Numbered from the stretch's first letter, positions 44,350-53,070 are shown. The stretch is 64,000 nucleotides of DNA from VYFG01 sp965204165 (GCA_965204165.1 OZ241969.1:868001-932000), one strand, 5' to 3'. The notes: a model not told the origin generated them from the letters alone. Program-made: numbers and translations.

Positions 44350-45279
44350 ATGGAGATGACGATGAAGATGACGATGAAGATGACGATGAAGATGAAAATG
44401 ACGGCGGTCCCGGACGGGTTCCTGAAAGCGGTTTGGGTTGGGTGGATGCTGGCGCTGCTGTCGGCCTGCGGCGGAGGCGGGGGAGGCGGCACGCCGCCGC
44501 CCGTCGTCCCGGGCGATCCGCCGCCCGGCGACCCCCCTGCGCCGGTCGCCGCGGCGCCGCTGGCGACGGGGCTGTATTTCGATTACACGCTCGAGCGGGG
44601 CGGCGGGGAGCCGATCGAAGAGGCCGGGTCGGTGGGTCTCGGCTGTCCCGGCGCGGGCTGCCCGGCGGAGGACCTGCGGGAACTCGCGGGCCGGGAGGGC
44701 ACGGGCATGCGGGGCGGGTTCGCGACGGCGGCCGGCACGACCGGCGGGCCGCCGCTGACGCGGGCCTTCGCCGGTGCGTCGGCGACGGTCTCCGATGCGG
44801 TGTTCAGGCGCTACGGTTTCTGGGGCGAACACGGCTACGCGGCGGTGGAGATCGGCGCGGGAGACCTGTCGGCCACGGCCGAAGGGCGGACGTGGAGCGG
44901 CACGTTCGAGGCAGCGCACGCCTGGACGGCGGGCGAGGCGTCGGGAACGAACCCGGCGGGCACGGGGGGCGCGGTGTGGCGCGGCATTGCCGAGGCGGCG
45001 GAGACCGGCACGTTCGAACGCCTCGGGGGCACCGCGGAACTCGGCATCGCGGACCTGTCGCGGCCCCTGGTGGACGTCGACATCGATCTCGACGACGGCG
45101 GCGACGGCGTGGCGCTGCGGTGGGAAGGCATCGAGCCCGCGGCCGGGGCCTTCGGTTCCGGCGCCGCGGGCACGGATCGCATCGACGGCCGGTTCCACGG
45201 TCCGGGCCACGAGGAGGCCTTCGGCACCTTCGACACCGGGGCGTATGTCGGCGCCTTCGGCGCGAAGCGGGTACCGTAG
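44350..45279 (+). CDS. TbpB-like surface lipoprotein
   Basis: A 309-aa lipoprotein. A lipobox LLSAC with the modified Cys is followed by a Gly run and a Pro-rich tether. The C-terminal half has the transferrin-binding-protein-B/Slam-substrate beta-barrel signature: IDGRFHGPGHEEAFGTFDTG, then YVGAFGAKR. Such proteins bind host or environmental ligands (transferrin, haem, complement factor H) on the cell surface. GAGGAGG lies between the upstream stop and the start 10 bp away, so it forms an operon with autotransporter 3. The start lies in three in-frame 12-bp repeats (44356-44391), giving many possible Met codons; no TbpA or Slam gene is present. Confidence 0.8.
   Translation: MEMTMKMTMKMTMKMKMTAVPDGFLKAVWVGWMLALLSACGGGGGGGTPPPVVPGDPPPGDPPAPVAAAPLATGLYFDYTLERGGGEPIEEAGSVGLGCPGAGCPAEDLRELAGREGTGMRGGFATAAGTTGGPPLTRAFAGASATVSDAVFRRYGFWGEHGYAAVEIGAGDLSATAEGRTWSGTFEAAHAWTAGEASGTNPAGTGGAVWRGIAEAAETGTFERLGGTAELGIADLSRPLVDVDIDLDDGGDGVALRWEGIEPAAGAFGSGAAGTDRIDGRFHGPGHEEAFGTFDTGAYVGAFGAKRVP
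44356..44391 (+). repeat. 12-bp tandem repeat (ATGACGATGAAG)3 at gene start
   Basis: Three perfect in-frame copies at the beginning of the lipoprotein gene. Being a multiple of three, changes in number keep the frame but alter the distance from Shine-Dalgarno to signal peptide and the number of alternative starts. Confidence 0.85.
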
Positions 45280-45498
45280 CAGAACCGGGCTGTGGATCTG
45301 AAGTGGCTGCGGCCATTGTATGGGTTTTCTCCAGCGAATGGGGGGAGCAATCGTGCCGGAAGTCCTGGACGTCCGTCGTCCGTCACGGCAGACTGGGTGA
45401 CGGGATATCGGAACCGACTCCGGCGGCGACCTCGACCGGGGATGGCCGGCGTCATGCCGGTGTTGCGGACCGCATTATCCGGGCGAGGGAGTAAGAGC

Positions 45499-45708
45499 AT
45501 GAGAAACGTGGCAGTCCCGTCGCTCGCAGCATTCGTCCTGCTGGTGAGTTCGTCGGTTTGTGCGGACGACCGGAACACCGCAATCGAGGTGACGGACCGT
45601 CCCACGCTGAGGGAATTTGTCGAAGGCGCGAAAGACTATCTGGAAGGTGTCACGACGCTCTCGGAGACGGCGCGGCTGCGCGGTATCTTTCGAACCGAGA
45701 TCACGTGA
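45499..45708 (+). pseudogene. Cache-type exported sensor protein, 5' fragment
   Basis: ATG 45499 begins a signal peptide (MRNVAVPSLAAFVLLVSS, cleavage near VCA) followed by a helix DRPTLREFVEGAKDYLEG and TLSETARLRGIFRTE. This is the usual start of a Cache sensor domain. The sequence breaks off where the RIT element begins, so only 69 codons remain. The rest of the gene is not seen on the far side of the element (after 53166), so a deletion is likely. Confidence 0.6.
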
Positions 45709-45712
45709 TGCC

Positions 45713-45804
45713 AAATAATGCAGCGGACCAAATAATGCAGCGGACGGATCCTGAAACCCCGAAAGACAAGGCGATCCGGAATTTGTCCGCTGCATAATTT
45801 TCTG
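45713..45804 (+). repeat. RIT1 terminal inverted repeat, left
   Basis: 92 bp that match the reverse complement of 53074-53165 at about 90 positions. The repeat is itself palindromic at its ends: AAATAATGCAGCGGAC begins it and GTCCGCTGCATAATTT closes it. This compound hairpin structure is typical of recombinase-in-trio element ends. Confidence 0.92.
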
Positions 45805-45856
45805 AACGGCCCTGGTTTGGGATAGTCGTGTTTCCACTTGATTTGGAGAAACGACC

Positions 45857-47083
45857 ATGTTCGAGAATCTATTCGTTCGTCCCGAAACCCTGAAACGTTA
45901 CCGCGCCGCCCCCCTTCTTGAGGAACGGCTGGGTTACCTCCGTCATTACGCGGAAACGGGAGCCCGTCCGGACACACTGCGCCATATCGCCGGTGAGCAG
46001 ATCACCCTGGTTCGCCTGCTGGACCTGCGTCAGGGAGATCAGGTGACCGCAGCCAAGGTCGGGGATGCGGTTGACCGGTCAGGGCTGGAGCCCGCCAGGC
46101 GTCAGAGCCTGCTCTGCCGCGCAATGCGATGGCTGCGTTTCGCCGACATGCTGGAGGAGGAGGAAGCCCAGGAGGTGCCAGGGCATGCGCACACGGAGGA
46201 AGTCGCGACCTACGAGGCGTGGATGCGCAATGAGCGCGGATGGTCGGCAAAGACGATCGAGAAGTACCTCTTTACGGTCAACCGGTTTTTCGACAGGCTG
46301 GATGAGCGCGGAGGCGGCCTGGCTTCGGTCGGGTTCGAAGACATCGACCGGGAGATCGCCTGCTGGCACGCCCGGGGCTGCCGCCGGGTGACGGTTCGTT
46401 CATACGCCAATGCACTCCGTCGATTCTTCCGGTTCGCGGAAAGCCGGGGCTGGTGCCCACAGGGACTGTCCGACGGGATCATGCCGCCGTGCTTCCGTCC
46501 CGACGAGAAGATCCCGAAGGGGCTGAAGCGGGAAGAGGTGGTGCGGCTGCTGGCCTCCACCGAGGGCGACCGGCCGGCAGACGTCCGGGACCGCTCCATC
46601 CTGATGCTGCTGGTGGCCTATGGCCTGTGTGCCGGTGAGGTCGCCGGCCTGCGGCTCGACAATTTCGACTGGAAAAACGAGACGCTCGACGTCCGCTGTC
46701 CGAAGGTCGGACGGACACACCGCTATCCGCTGTCGCGCGGCGTCGGGCAGGCGGTCCTGCGTTATCTGCGGGAGGTTCGGCCCCCGCGCCCGGAGCGAAC
46801 GGTATACTTCACATTGCAGGCGCCGATCCGTCCGCTGTGCACCAGAGCCGTATCACATCTCGTGAGAAAGCGCCTCCAACGGCTTGGCATCACCGGCAAA
46901 CCCTGCGGCCCGCATGCACTGCGCCATGGCGCGGCACAGCACCTGCTCGACCACGGCCTGTCGTTGAAGGAGGTCGGCGATTATCTCGGCCACCGCAGCA
47001 CTTCGGCGACGTTGGTTTATGCCAAGGTACAGCTCAGCGCCCTGCGCGAGGTCGCCGACATCGACCTGGAGGGCCTGGCATGA
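45857..47083 (+). CDS. RIT1 tyrosine recombinase A, catalytic arginine replaced
   Basis: A 408-aa site-specific recombinase. N-terminal core-binding SAM-like domain (residues about 120-210, MRNERGWSAKTIEKYLFTVNRFF), catalytic domain with PHALRHGAAQHLL (HxxR), GDYLGHRSTSATLVY (nucleophilic Tyr). The first catalytic Arg, normally in YGLRAGEV, is Cys 258 here (YGLCAGEV, codon TGT), a single transition from CGT. The protein is otherwise intact but would be catalytically dead if that residue is essential. Its stop overlaps the next gene start. Confidence 0.9.
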   Translation: MFENLFVRPETLKRYRAAPLLEERLGYLRHYAETGARPDTLRHIAGEQITLVRLLDLRQGDQVTAAKVGDAVDRSGLEPARRQSLLCRAMRWLRFADMLEEEEAQEVPGHAHTEEVATYEAWMRNERGWSAKTIEKYLFTVNRFFDRLDERGGGLASVGFEDIDREIACWHARGCRRVTVRSYANALRRFFRFAESRGWCPQGLSDGIMPPCFRPDEKIPKGLKREEVVRLLASTEGDRPADVRDRSILMLLVAYGLCAGEVAGLRLDNFDWKNETLDVRCPKVGRTHRYPLSRGVGQAVLRYLREVRPPRPERTVYFTLQAPIRPLCTRAVSHLVRKRLQRLGITGKPCGPHALRHGAAQHLLDHGLSLKEVGDYLGHRSTSATLVYAKVQLSALREVADIDLEGLA

Positions 47084-48033
47084 TTCTCCGGAAAGCAATC
47101 GACGAGTATGTCGCCTGGCGCCGGCATCATGGCGCGAAGTTCCATACCCAGGCAGGGCGACTGAACTGGTTCGCCAAACATGCCGGCAAGGACATCCATT
47201 GTGACGCCGTCGACAGCGCCGACGTGCTCCGCTTTCTTGCAGGCCGGGGCTCGCTCACCAGGACCCGGGATGGAAAGTACAGCACCCTGGCCGGATTCTA
47301 CCGGTACGCCATCAGCCGCGGCCATGCCACACGGTCGCCGTTGCCCCCGCGGGACAGCGAGCCGAGGCCGCCGAAACCGGCATTGCCATACGTCTACTCG
47401 CGCGAGGAACTGCTGCGCCTGTTCGGCGCCATCGAACGTATCTGTGAACACGCACGCAAGCTCGATGCCGCCACCATGCGGGCACTGCTTCTGGTTCTCT
47501 ATGGCGCGGGCCTGCGGTTTCGCGAGGCGCAGGCGCTGACGCTTGACGATGTCAACCTGCCGAACGCGGTGCTGACCATACGCGACTCCAAGTTCTACAA
47601 ATCCCGCCTCGTCCCGATCGGGCCGCAGCTCGTCGATGCCCTCGGGACCTATGCCGTCAGGCGGGCGGAACGTCCCTTGCCGCATGGCAGGGCCTCGACC
47701 TTCCTTGCCTACCCCGATGGCATGCCGGTGCAATGGCATGCCGCCAGACTCGCGTTCACCAAAATTCTCCGGGAGGCCGGAATCCATCACGACAGGGGCA
47801 GCGGCCGGCAGACGCCGCGCATGCATGCGCTGCGACACGCCGCAGCCGTCCACCGCCTGATAGACTGGTACCGTCAGGGCGCCGACGTGCAGCGGTTGCT
47901 GCCGGCGCTCTCCACCTGGCTCGGCCATGTCGATCTCCACCGCACCCAGGTGTACCTGGCGATGACGCCGGATCTGTTGTACGAGGCCTCGATCCGCTTC
48001 GACCGCCATGTCAACGGAGGCCGCGATGAGTAG
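47080..48033 (+). CDS. RIT1 tyrosine recombinase B
   Basis: A 317-aa recombinase starting at ATG 47080, overlapping the previous stop (ATGA). Core-binding domain ILRKAIDEYVAWRRHHG..., catalytic Arg in YGAGLRFREAQAL, Lys-type turn RDSKFYKSRLVP, HALRHAAAVHRL, WLGHVDLHRTQVYLAM with Tyr. All key residues are present. The three Rit proteins of such elements are thought to act together in transposition. Confidence 0.9.
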   Translation: MILRKAIDEYVAWRRHHGAKFHTQAGRLNWFAKHAGKDIHCDAVDSADVLRFLAGRGSLTRTRDGKYSTLAGFYRYAISRGHATRSPLPPRDSEPRPPKPALPYVYSREELLRLFGAIERICEHARKLDAATMRALLLVLYGAGLRFREAQALTLDDVNLPNAVLTIRDSKFYKSRLVPIGPQLVDALGTYAVRRAERPLPHGRASTFLAYPDGMPVQWHAARLAFTKILREAGIHHDRGSGRQTPRMHALRHAAAVHRLIDWYRQGADVQRLLPALSTWLGHVDLHRTQVYLAMTPDLLYEASIRFDRHVNGGRDE

Positions 48034-48781
48034 ATCCGCCACATTCGGCCACTGGCTCAGGCGTTTCCTGGCCGAGCATGTCGTCACCGAGCGCAGCCTC
48101 GCCCGCAACACGCAACTGGGCTACCGGGACACCTTCAAACTCCTGCTGCCCTTCGTCGCGATGAAGGCCCGGAAACCCGTCGATCGTCTCGTGTTGGACG
48201 ATCTCACCGCCAGGCGCGTGCTGCAGTTCCTCGACCATCTCGAGCAAGACCGCGGCTGCACCCCCCAGACCCGCAACCAGCGCCTGACGGCCATACGCGC
48301 GTTTACCAGGTACGTCGCAAGCCGCGACCCGGCGCGGGTGGAATGGAGCGGCCATATCCGCGCGATCACGCAGAAAAAGGCAACGCCGAAACCCATCGAA
48401 TGGCTTGACAGGGAAGAAATGGCGGCGCTGCTGGAGGTGCCCGACCGGCGTACGCCGAGAGGCAGGATGGAATACGCGCTGCTCCTGTTCCTGTTCAACT
48501 CCGGCGCCCGCGTGTCGGAAGCCGCGGCACTGGTGGTGAAGGACCTGCAGGTCGAATGTCGCGACGGGCGGCATGCGCTCGTTTCCATCTGCGGGAAGGG
48601 CGGGAAGCACCGCCAGTGCCCGCTCTGGCCCAGGACCGGGCGGTCTCCCGATGATGCCGTCTTCATCAGCCGGCAGAACAGGCCGTATACCCGATCCGGA
48701 ATCTCCCGGCTGGTCGAGCGCTGCGCCGGGAAGGTGCCGGCATTGTCAGGCAGAAAGGTAACTCCGCATTCGATTCGACAC
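48026..48781 (+). pseudogene. RIT1 tyrosine recombinase C, N-terminal part (split gene)
   Basis: ATG 48026 with GGAGG, overlapping the RitB stop. 252 codons of a XerC/D-like recombinase, including Arg in NSGARVSEAAAL and the Lys-type turn CGKGGKHRQCPL, ending exactly at the HSIRH box. Foreign DNA begins at 48782. The matching C-terminal part, with WLGHAKLDTTNIYAE and the nucleophilic Tyr, lies 4 kb away at 52858-53070. Confidence 0.88.
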
Positions 48782-48894
48782 TATATCGACCACCTGACTA
48801 TGTCGGGCACCACAGAGCCAAGCACGTATGTGGTCCACAATGAAAGGCTTGTTGGAAATGACTTGCCGTGAGTACCCGACATAGTCCTGCCGGC
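48782..48894. repeat. RIT2 3' terminus with internal palindrome
   Basis: Terminal sequence of a second RIT-type element next to its RitC stop. GACTATGTCGGG (48796-48807) pairs with CCCGACATAGTC (48875-48886), the same hairpin layout as the RIT1 ends but a different sequence. It abuts the break in RIT1 recombinase C. Confidence 0.65.
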
Positions 48895-49106
48895 CTACAG
48901 GCTCTCGAGGAAGCCGAGCAACCGGTCACCGGGCTGATACCGGACGGGCTTGCCGGCGTGTGGTGAGGTTCTGGCCAGTGCCTGCTCCTTGATTGCCAGT
49001 GTTGCCTCCAGATAGATCTGCGTGGTCTCGACCGACTCATGCCCGAGCCACAACGCGATCACCGCACGGTCGACGCCGGCCTGGAGAAGGTCCATGGCCG
49101 CCGTGT
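48895..49106 (-). pseudogene. RIT2 tyrosine recombinase C, C-terminal part
   Basis: About 70 codons reading TAAMDLLQAGVDRAVIALWLGHESVETTQIYLEA..., with the catalytic His (GHES) and nucleophilic Tyr, ending LLGFLESL. It continues exactly the frame of 51645-52439 if the IS66 element and one 8-bp duplication are removed. Confidence 0.88.
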
Positions 49107-49247
49107 GTAAGCGGCCATTCTGGGGCGTCTTTCCCCTTGTCCCCGTCCCTGGATACTCTTGACCGGGTTTTCCCGGGCAAGCACCAGGACATCCACATTC
49201 AGGGCGAGGTGTAAGGCCGACGGCGAATTGAAGCCGCGGACGGCAGG

Positions 49248-50837
49248 TCAGTGCAGGGTGCTCCCGACCCTGTCCAGGTCGCCCTTCAGCGGATCGTCCC
49301 CGAACTTCTCCTTCCAGACCCGGGGCGTCAGGTCGATCACGTCCTTCGCCGGGTGCCGCCCGATCCGCTGCAGCACGTCCACCAGGTACACATGGGGGTC
49401 GATTCCCTGCATCCTGCAGGTCACCAACAGGCTCTGGATCACGGCTACCCGATGCGCTCCCACCTCCGTCCAGCAAAACATCCAGTTCTTCCGGCCCACG
49501 GCAATCGGCCGCACCGCCCTCTCGACGTGGTTCGTGTCCAGCGGTACGTCCGGATCCGCCAGAAACACCTGCAGGGGGCCCTTACGGGCCATCGCATACT
49601 TCAGCGCCTTCGACAGCGGATTCGACGGCAGCAGGTCGTGGCGGCGGCACTGTCGATCACACCAATCCCAGAACGCCCCGGCCACCGGCAGACTGTGGCG
49701 GGTCCGGTACGCCAGCTTCGCCTCCCCGGACAACGCCTTCTTCCGGATCCATTTCTCGTGGGCGTACAGAAGCCCGATCAGGGCCAGGGCATGATCCGCC
49801 GCCTCCGGCTCCGCATCCAGCGCCGCCTCGAACTTCCTCCGGGCATGACTCCAGCAACACGCATGGGTCACCGCGGCCATCATCTCCGCAAACCGGGTAT
49901 AGCCGTCGAACCCGTCCGTCAGCAACGTCCCCGTGAAGTCGTCTCCCAGGATCTCCCGCACATGGCGGTGCGCCCGGGACTCCGTATACTTGAACACCAT
50001 CTCGTCCCTGTCGCCGTACACCGGCCACAACTGGCCCCGGCGCATCTTCCCCTTCGCTTGCCGCCCGGCCCTGATCGGGGTCTCGTCCATCCCCACCACG
50101 GCGCTTTCCAGCACGCTCCGGTACTGCGCCTCCCGGATCGGCTCGAGCAGGTCGATTGCCCTGCCCACCAGCACCGACAGCGTGCTCCGGGACAACTGCA
50201 CCCCGCAGTCCGCCATCCGCTGGTGCTGGCGATGCAGCGGAAGGTGGTACACGAACTTGTCCACCAGCATCCCCGCCAGCAGGCTCACGTCCGCGATGCT
50301 CCGGTCCAGCACGTTCGCCGGCGCCGGCGCCGTGTGCAGCTTCGCCTTCCCGACGGCGTCCTTCTCTCGGATCACCGGGCGGACGTACTTCAGGATCACG
50401 TAGCTTCCGGGACGCTGCGCCAGACGGTGGGTCACCTTCTCCCCGACCACCTCACGCCGGTCCTCCGGAATCCCATCGGCTTCCGGCGGCATCAGGACGA
50501 TGGTTTCCACCGGAACCGTCTCGTCGAACCGGAGCCCCGATTCGTTGACGGCCCCCTCCCTGTTCTTGGGACCCCGCTTGCGGCGCTCGTAGCTGATCTT
50601 CTCCATGGCCGGCGGGGGCGCGGCGTCCGGCTTCAGGCCGAGGGACGCCAACAGGTCCGCCTGGTCCGGCGGCGGGTCCGGCAGATGCCGCTTCTCGGAC
50701 TTGTCCCCGAACAGCTGGCGGTTGAACCAGGCCACCTGCCGCCTCAGCTCCGTCAGCTCCTCCTTCAGGGTCAGAATCTCCGCCCGAAGCGCGGCGTTGA
50801 TATCGGATTCAGGGACTGCGGAAGCGGCCTGCAACAT
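49248..50837 (-). CDS. tnpC: IS66 family transposase TnpC
   Basis: A 529-aa DDE transposase. N-terminal leucine-zipper-like helix (LKEELTELRRQVAWFNRQLFG), zinc-binding region, then the IS66 core: VVGMDETPIRAG (Asp), LLTDGFDGYTRF (Asp), CCWSHARRKFEAAL, NHVERAVRPIAVGRKNWMF (Glu). C-terminal IS66_C segment (YLVDVLQRIGRHP). All catalytic residues are intact. Overlaps tnpB by 29 bp. Confidence 0.95.
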   Translation of the reverse strand: MLQAASAVPESDINAALRAEILTLKEELTELRRQVAWFNRQLFGDKSEKRHLPDPPPDQADLLASLGLKPDAAPPPAMEKISYERRKRGPKNREGAVNESGLRFDETVPVETIVLMPPEADGIPEDRREVVGEKVTHRLAQRPGSYVILKYVRPVIREKDAVGKAKLHTAPAPANVLDRSIADVSLLAGMLVDKFVYHLPLHRQHQRMADCGVQLSRSTLSVLVGRAIDLLEPIREAQYRSVLESAVVGMDETPIRAGRQAKGKMRRGQLWPVYGDRDEMVFKYTESRAHRHVREILGDDFTGTLLTDGFDGYTRFAEMMAAVTHACCWSHARRKFEAALDAEPEAADHALALIGLLYAHEKWIRKKALSGEAKLAYRTRHSLPVAGAFWDWCDRQCRRHDLLPSNPLSKALKYAMARKGPLQVFLADPDVPLDTNHVERAVRPIAVGRKNWMFCWTEVGAHRVAVIQSLLVTCRMQGIDPHVYLVDVLQRIGRHPAKDVIDLTPRVWKEKFGDDPLKGDLDRVGSTLH

Positions 50838-51231
50838 GGCGCTGGATTATAACATCAGCGCCCCTTTCCGTGGCCGTCCGGGGCTCCGCGGAATGCCGGT
50901 ATCGCTTGTGCCGGCGGATGTTTCCCACCGAGATCCCCTCCAGGATCAGCTTCAGGCCGGTCCAGTCCAGGGACAACTTGTCGTCGGCGCCCCCGCGGTA
51001 ATGGAACCGGCCCCGCTCCAGGCGCTTCGACCAGATGCAGTATCCGCCCCGGTCGAAGTACAGGACCTTCATCATGCTCCGGCGGCGGTTGATGAAGACG
51101 AACAGGTGCCCGCTGGCCGGATCCTCCTTCAGCACGTTCCGGACCAGCGCCGACAGGCCGTCGAAGGACTTCCTCATGTCCGTGGGCCGGGCGTACAGCC
51201 AAACCCGCACACGGTCTTCCGGAAAGAACAT
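50809..51231 (-). CDS. tnpB: IS66 Orf2 family protein TnpB
   Basis: A 140-aa accessory protein, starting with MFFPEDRVRVWLYARPTDMRKSFDGLSALV and containing GHLFVFINRRRSMMKVLYFDRGGYCIWSKRLERGRF, the hallmark of IS66 Orf2. It is longer at the C-terminus than usual (a run-on of about 25 residues). Required for IS66 transposition, mechanism unclear. Lies 5 bp after tnpA. Confidence 0.93.
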   Translation of the reverse strand: MFFPEDRVRVWLYARPTDMRKSFDGLSALVRNVLKEDPASGHLFVFINRRRSMMKVLYFDRGGYCIWSKRLERGRFHYRGGADDKLSLDWTGLKLILEGISVGNIRRHKRYRHSAEPRTATERGADVIIQRHVAGRFRSP

Positions 51232-51236
51232 CCCCG

Positions 51237-51557
51237 CTACCTCAGGCGAAGGACCATGCCTCCTCCAAGGTCCAGCTCCACGCGCCACTCGCCGTCACCG
51301 GCAGCGGCCGGTGTCGGCGCCGGCGCCGCCTTCGGAGACACCGCGGGCAATTCCATAAATTCAACCAGCGGTCCGGCAGAGCCATTGCCCGCCGCGGCCT
51401 CCTCGCCACGGAACCGCTTCCGCCACTTGTAGAGCTGGGTGCTGGACAGCCGCCGCTTCCGGCAAAACTCCTTCGGCCCCTGATCCCCGGCCTCGAATTC
51501 CGTTACCAGGCGTCGCCACTGCCTGGGGGTGCGGACCACCTTCTTGCGTTGCGTCAT
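51237..51557 (-). CDS. tnpA: IS66 family accessory protein TnpA (helix-turn-helix)
   Basis: A 106-aa protein with an HTH of the IS3/IS66 OrfA type (WRRLVTEFEAGDQGPKEFCRKRRLSSTQLYKWRKRF). Starts at ATG 51557 (MTQRKKVVRTP). First gene of the IS66 operon; binds element DNA by family analogy. Confidence 0.9.
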   Translation of the reverse strand: MTQRKKVVRTPRQWRRLVTEFEAGDQGPKEFCRKRRLSSTQLYKWRKRFRGEEAAAGNGSAGPLVEFMELPAVSPKAAPAPTPAAAGDGEWRVELDLGGGMVLRLR

Positions 51558-51644
51558 CGTTTTGAGTCTCCGGTTTCGAAATGGAAGACGCACGATAAGA
51601 CCCTGACTTCGTCAGTGGAACAACGCCTCAGAATGGCCGGTTAC

Positions 51645-52439
51645 CGCCGTGTGACGCAGGCGGTGGACGGTGACCCGTTCATGCTCAAGCGAGGGGCATT
51701 TCCGGGAAGCCGCGATGCGGTGCTTGTTCAGCAGGTACTGCACCCCATGCACGGTCAGCCGTTCGCCTCTGGCGTTTGGAAACAGCACCCCGTGGACACC
51801 CCGCGGCCGCTCGCGCAGCCACGCCTTCAGCGTGGCCCGGGTAGGCTTGGCCAGCGGCGTACAGCGTTCCTTGCGGCCCTTCCCGACAACACGCAGATGC
51901 GCGCCGCCACCCGAGACGAAGTCATCCTGCTGGAGTCCGGTCATCTCGGAGAGCCGCAGCCCCGTTTGCACGGCGGTGAGAATAAAGGCGTGGTCGCGCC
52001 GTCCCGACCAGGTGCTCCGGTCCGGCGCCGCAAGCAGCGCGTCGACCTCCGGCCGGCCGAGGAAGCCAACCAGCTTGCGGGTGTATCGCTTGCTTGGGAT
52101 GGCGAGCACTCTCTGGATCTGCGCTGCGTGGGTCGGCAACTCGAACGCCGCGTAGCGAAAGAAGGAGTGGATCGCCGTCAGCCGCAGATTACGGGTCCGG
52201 ACACTGACGCCCCGCCGGGACTCGAGTTCCTCCAGGAAGGAGAAGATCAACGGCGCGTCGATCTGCTCGAAGGCGAGGTTCGAGGGAGGCCGGCCGAGGC
52301 GTTGCTGCGCGAACTTGAGGAACTGCCGGAAGGTGTCGCTATAGGAGTCGATGGTATGCTGGCTCGCTTGGCGTTGCTGTATCAGCCGCTCGGTGAAGTA
52401 GCGCTCCAGCAGGGGAGCGAGGTTGGTGATACGGGTCAT
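51645..52439 (-). pseudogene. RIT2 tyrosine recombinase C, N-terminal part interrupted by IS66
   Basis: ATG 52439 (MTRITNLAPLLERYFTERL) to the IS66 insertion. XerD-like core-binding domain, catalytic Arg in TGLRLSEMTGLQ, Lys in GKGRKERCTPL, and VTVHRLRHTA at the end. The frame stops inside IS66 at 51612. Together with 48895-49106 it would make a complete recombinase of about 335 aa, so the interruption is recent. Confidence 0.9.
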
Positions 52440-52530
52440 GGCTGCACCTCCCAGCGGCTTTCCAGGCGGCGCATGGCCTCGCCCATCAGTTCCGGCGAGC
52501 CCTCCAGATACCAAGCATAATGCCGACGAA
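52436..52530 (-). pseudogene. RIT2 tyrosine recombinase B, C-terminal remnant
   Basis: About 31 codons reading ALLIRRHYAWYLEGSPELMG..., ending VQP with a stop that overlaps the RIT2 recombinase C start (ATGA), the same coupling as in RIT1. The upstream part is replaced by the RIT3 end at about 52531. Confidence 0.65.
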
Positions 52531-52610
52531 TCAGTAATGCCAAGCGGGGCGTGACAGAGCCTTGATTCAACTGGATTCAGGACCGTTTTCACTCGGCATT
52601 ACTGTTGACC
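52531..52610. repeat. RIT3 3' terminus with internal palindrome
   Basis: CAGTAATGCC (52532-52541) and GGCATTACTG (52595-52604) form the arms of a terminal hairpin, analogous to the RIT1 and RIT2 ends. It lies just after the stop of another recombinase fragment and just inside RIT2 recombinase B. Confidence 0.6.
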
Positions 52611-52830
52611 TTATTTACCGTTCAGCAACTCCATCAGACTGTCGCGGACGCCGGGGAAGTTCCCTGGTCTGATCGACGGCGGCACGGTGGCCTTGAGGAT
52701 GTCCAGTTTCTCGGCCGGGCTCGCATGGAGGTACATTTCTGTGCTCGCGAGGGTTGCATGACCCAGCCAGAGCGAGACCTTTCGGATGTCCCCGGTAGCA
52801 TGCAGGACCGCCATGGCCGAGGAATGACGC
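52611..52830 (-). pseudogene. RIT3 tyrosine recombinase C, C-terminal remnant
   Basis: About 72 codons starting at the RHSSAMAVLHATGD region, then WLGHATLASTEMYLHASP with catalytic His and Tyr, ending SLMELLNGK. The N-terminal part and the other two genes of this trio are missing. Confidence 0.8.
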
Positions 52831-52859
52831 CTACCTCTTGCAAGAGGTAGTCGTCATTC
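52822..52859. repeat. near-perfect palindrome joining two recombinase fragments
   Basis: Arms 52822-52840 and 52841-52859 match at 18 of 19 positions. Each arm encodes, outward, the R-H-S catalytic-box region of a RitC protein: RIT3 on the minus strand, RIT1 on the plus strand. A head-to-head junction formed by recombination within this conserved box is the likely origin. Confidence 0.75.
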
Positions 52860-53070
52860 GACGGCCTGCAGTCTGCTTCAGGCGGAGGTCGACCTCAACA
52901 CGATCAGGGCCTGGCTCGGCCATGCGAAACTGGACACCACCAACATCTACGCTGAAATCGACATTGAGCGGAAGGCGAAGGCGATGGGACTGTGCGACGC
53001 ATCGGAACCCGGGCCAACCCGGCCGTGGAAGGAGAACAGGGGGCTGATGGCCTTCCTCGAAACACTGTGA
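52858..53070 (+). pseudogene. RIT1 tyrosine recombinase C, C-terminal part (split gene)
   Basis: 70 codons reading STACSLLQAEVDLNTIRAWLGHAKLDTTNIYAE..., ending FLETL with TGA just before the right inverted repeat. It supplies the catalytic His and Tyr missing from 48026-48781. Confidence 0.88.

Larger units (their letters stand above)
49107..51644 (-). mobile_element. IS66 family insertion sequence
   Basis: 2538 bp. Terminal inverted repeats at 49107-49128 and 51622-51643 (starting GTAAGCGGCC / GTAACCGGCC, 20 of 22 matching). Flanked by an exact 8-bp target duplication CGCCGTGT at 49099-49106 and 51645-51652, the size expected for IS66. Contains tnpA, tnpB and tnpC in order on the minus strand. 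Inserted in the HxxRH codons of RIT2 recombinase C. Confidence 0.95.

Noticed and set aside
49251..50852. Plus-strand frame of about 530 codons within IS66
   Set aside because: Exact antisense of the confident TnpC gene.
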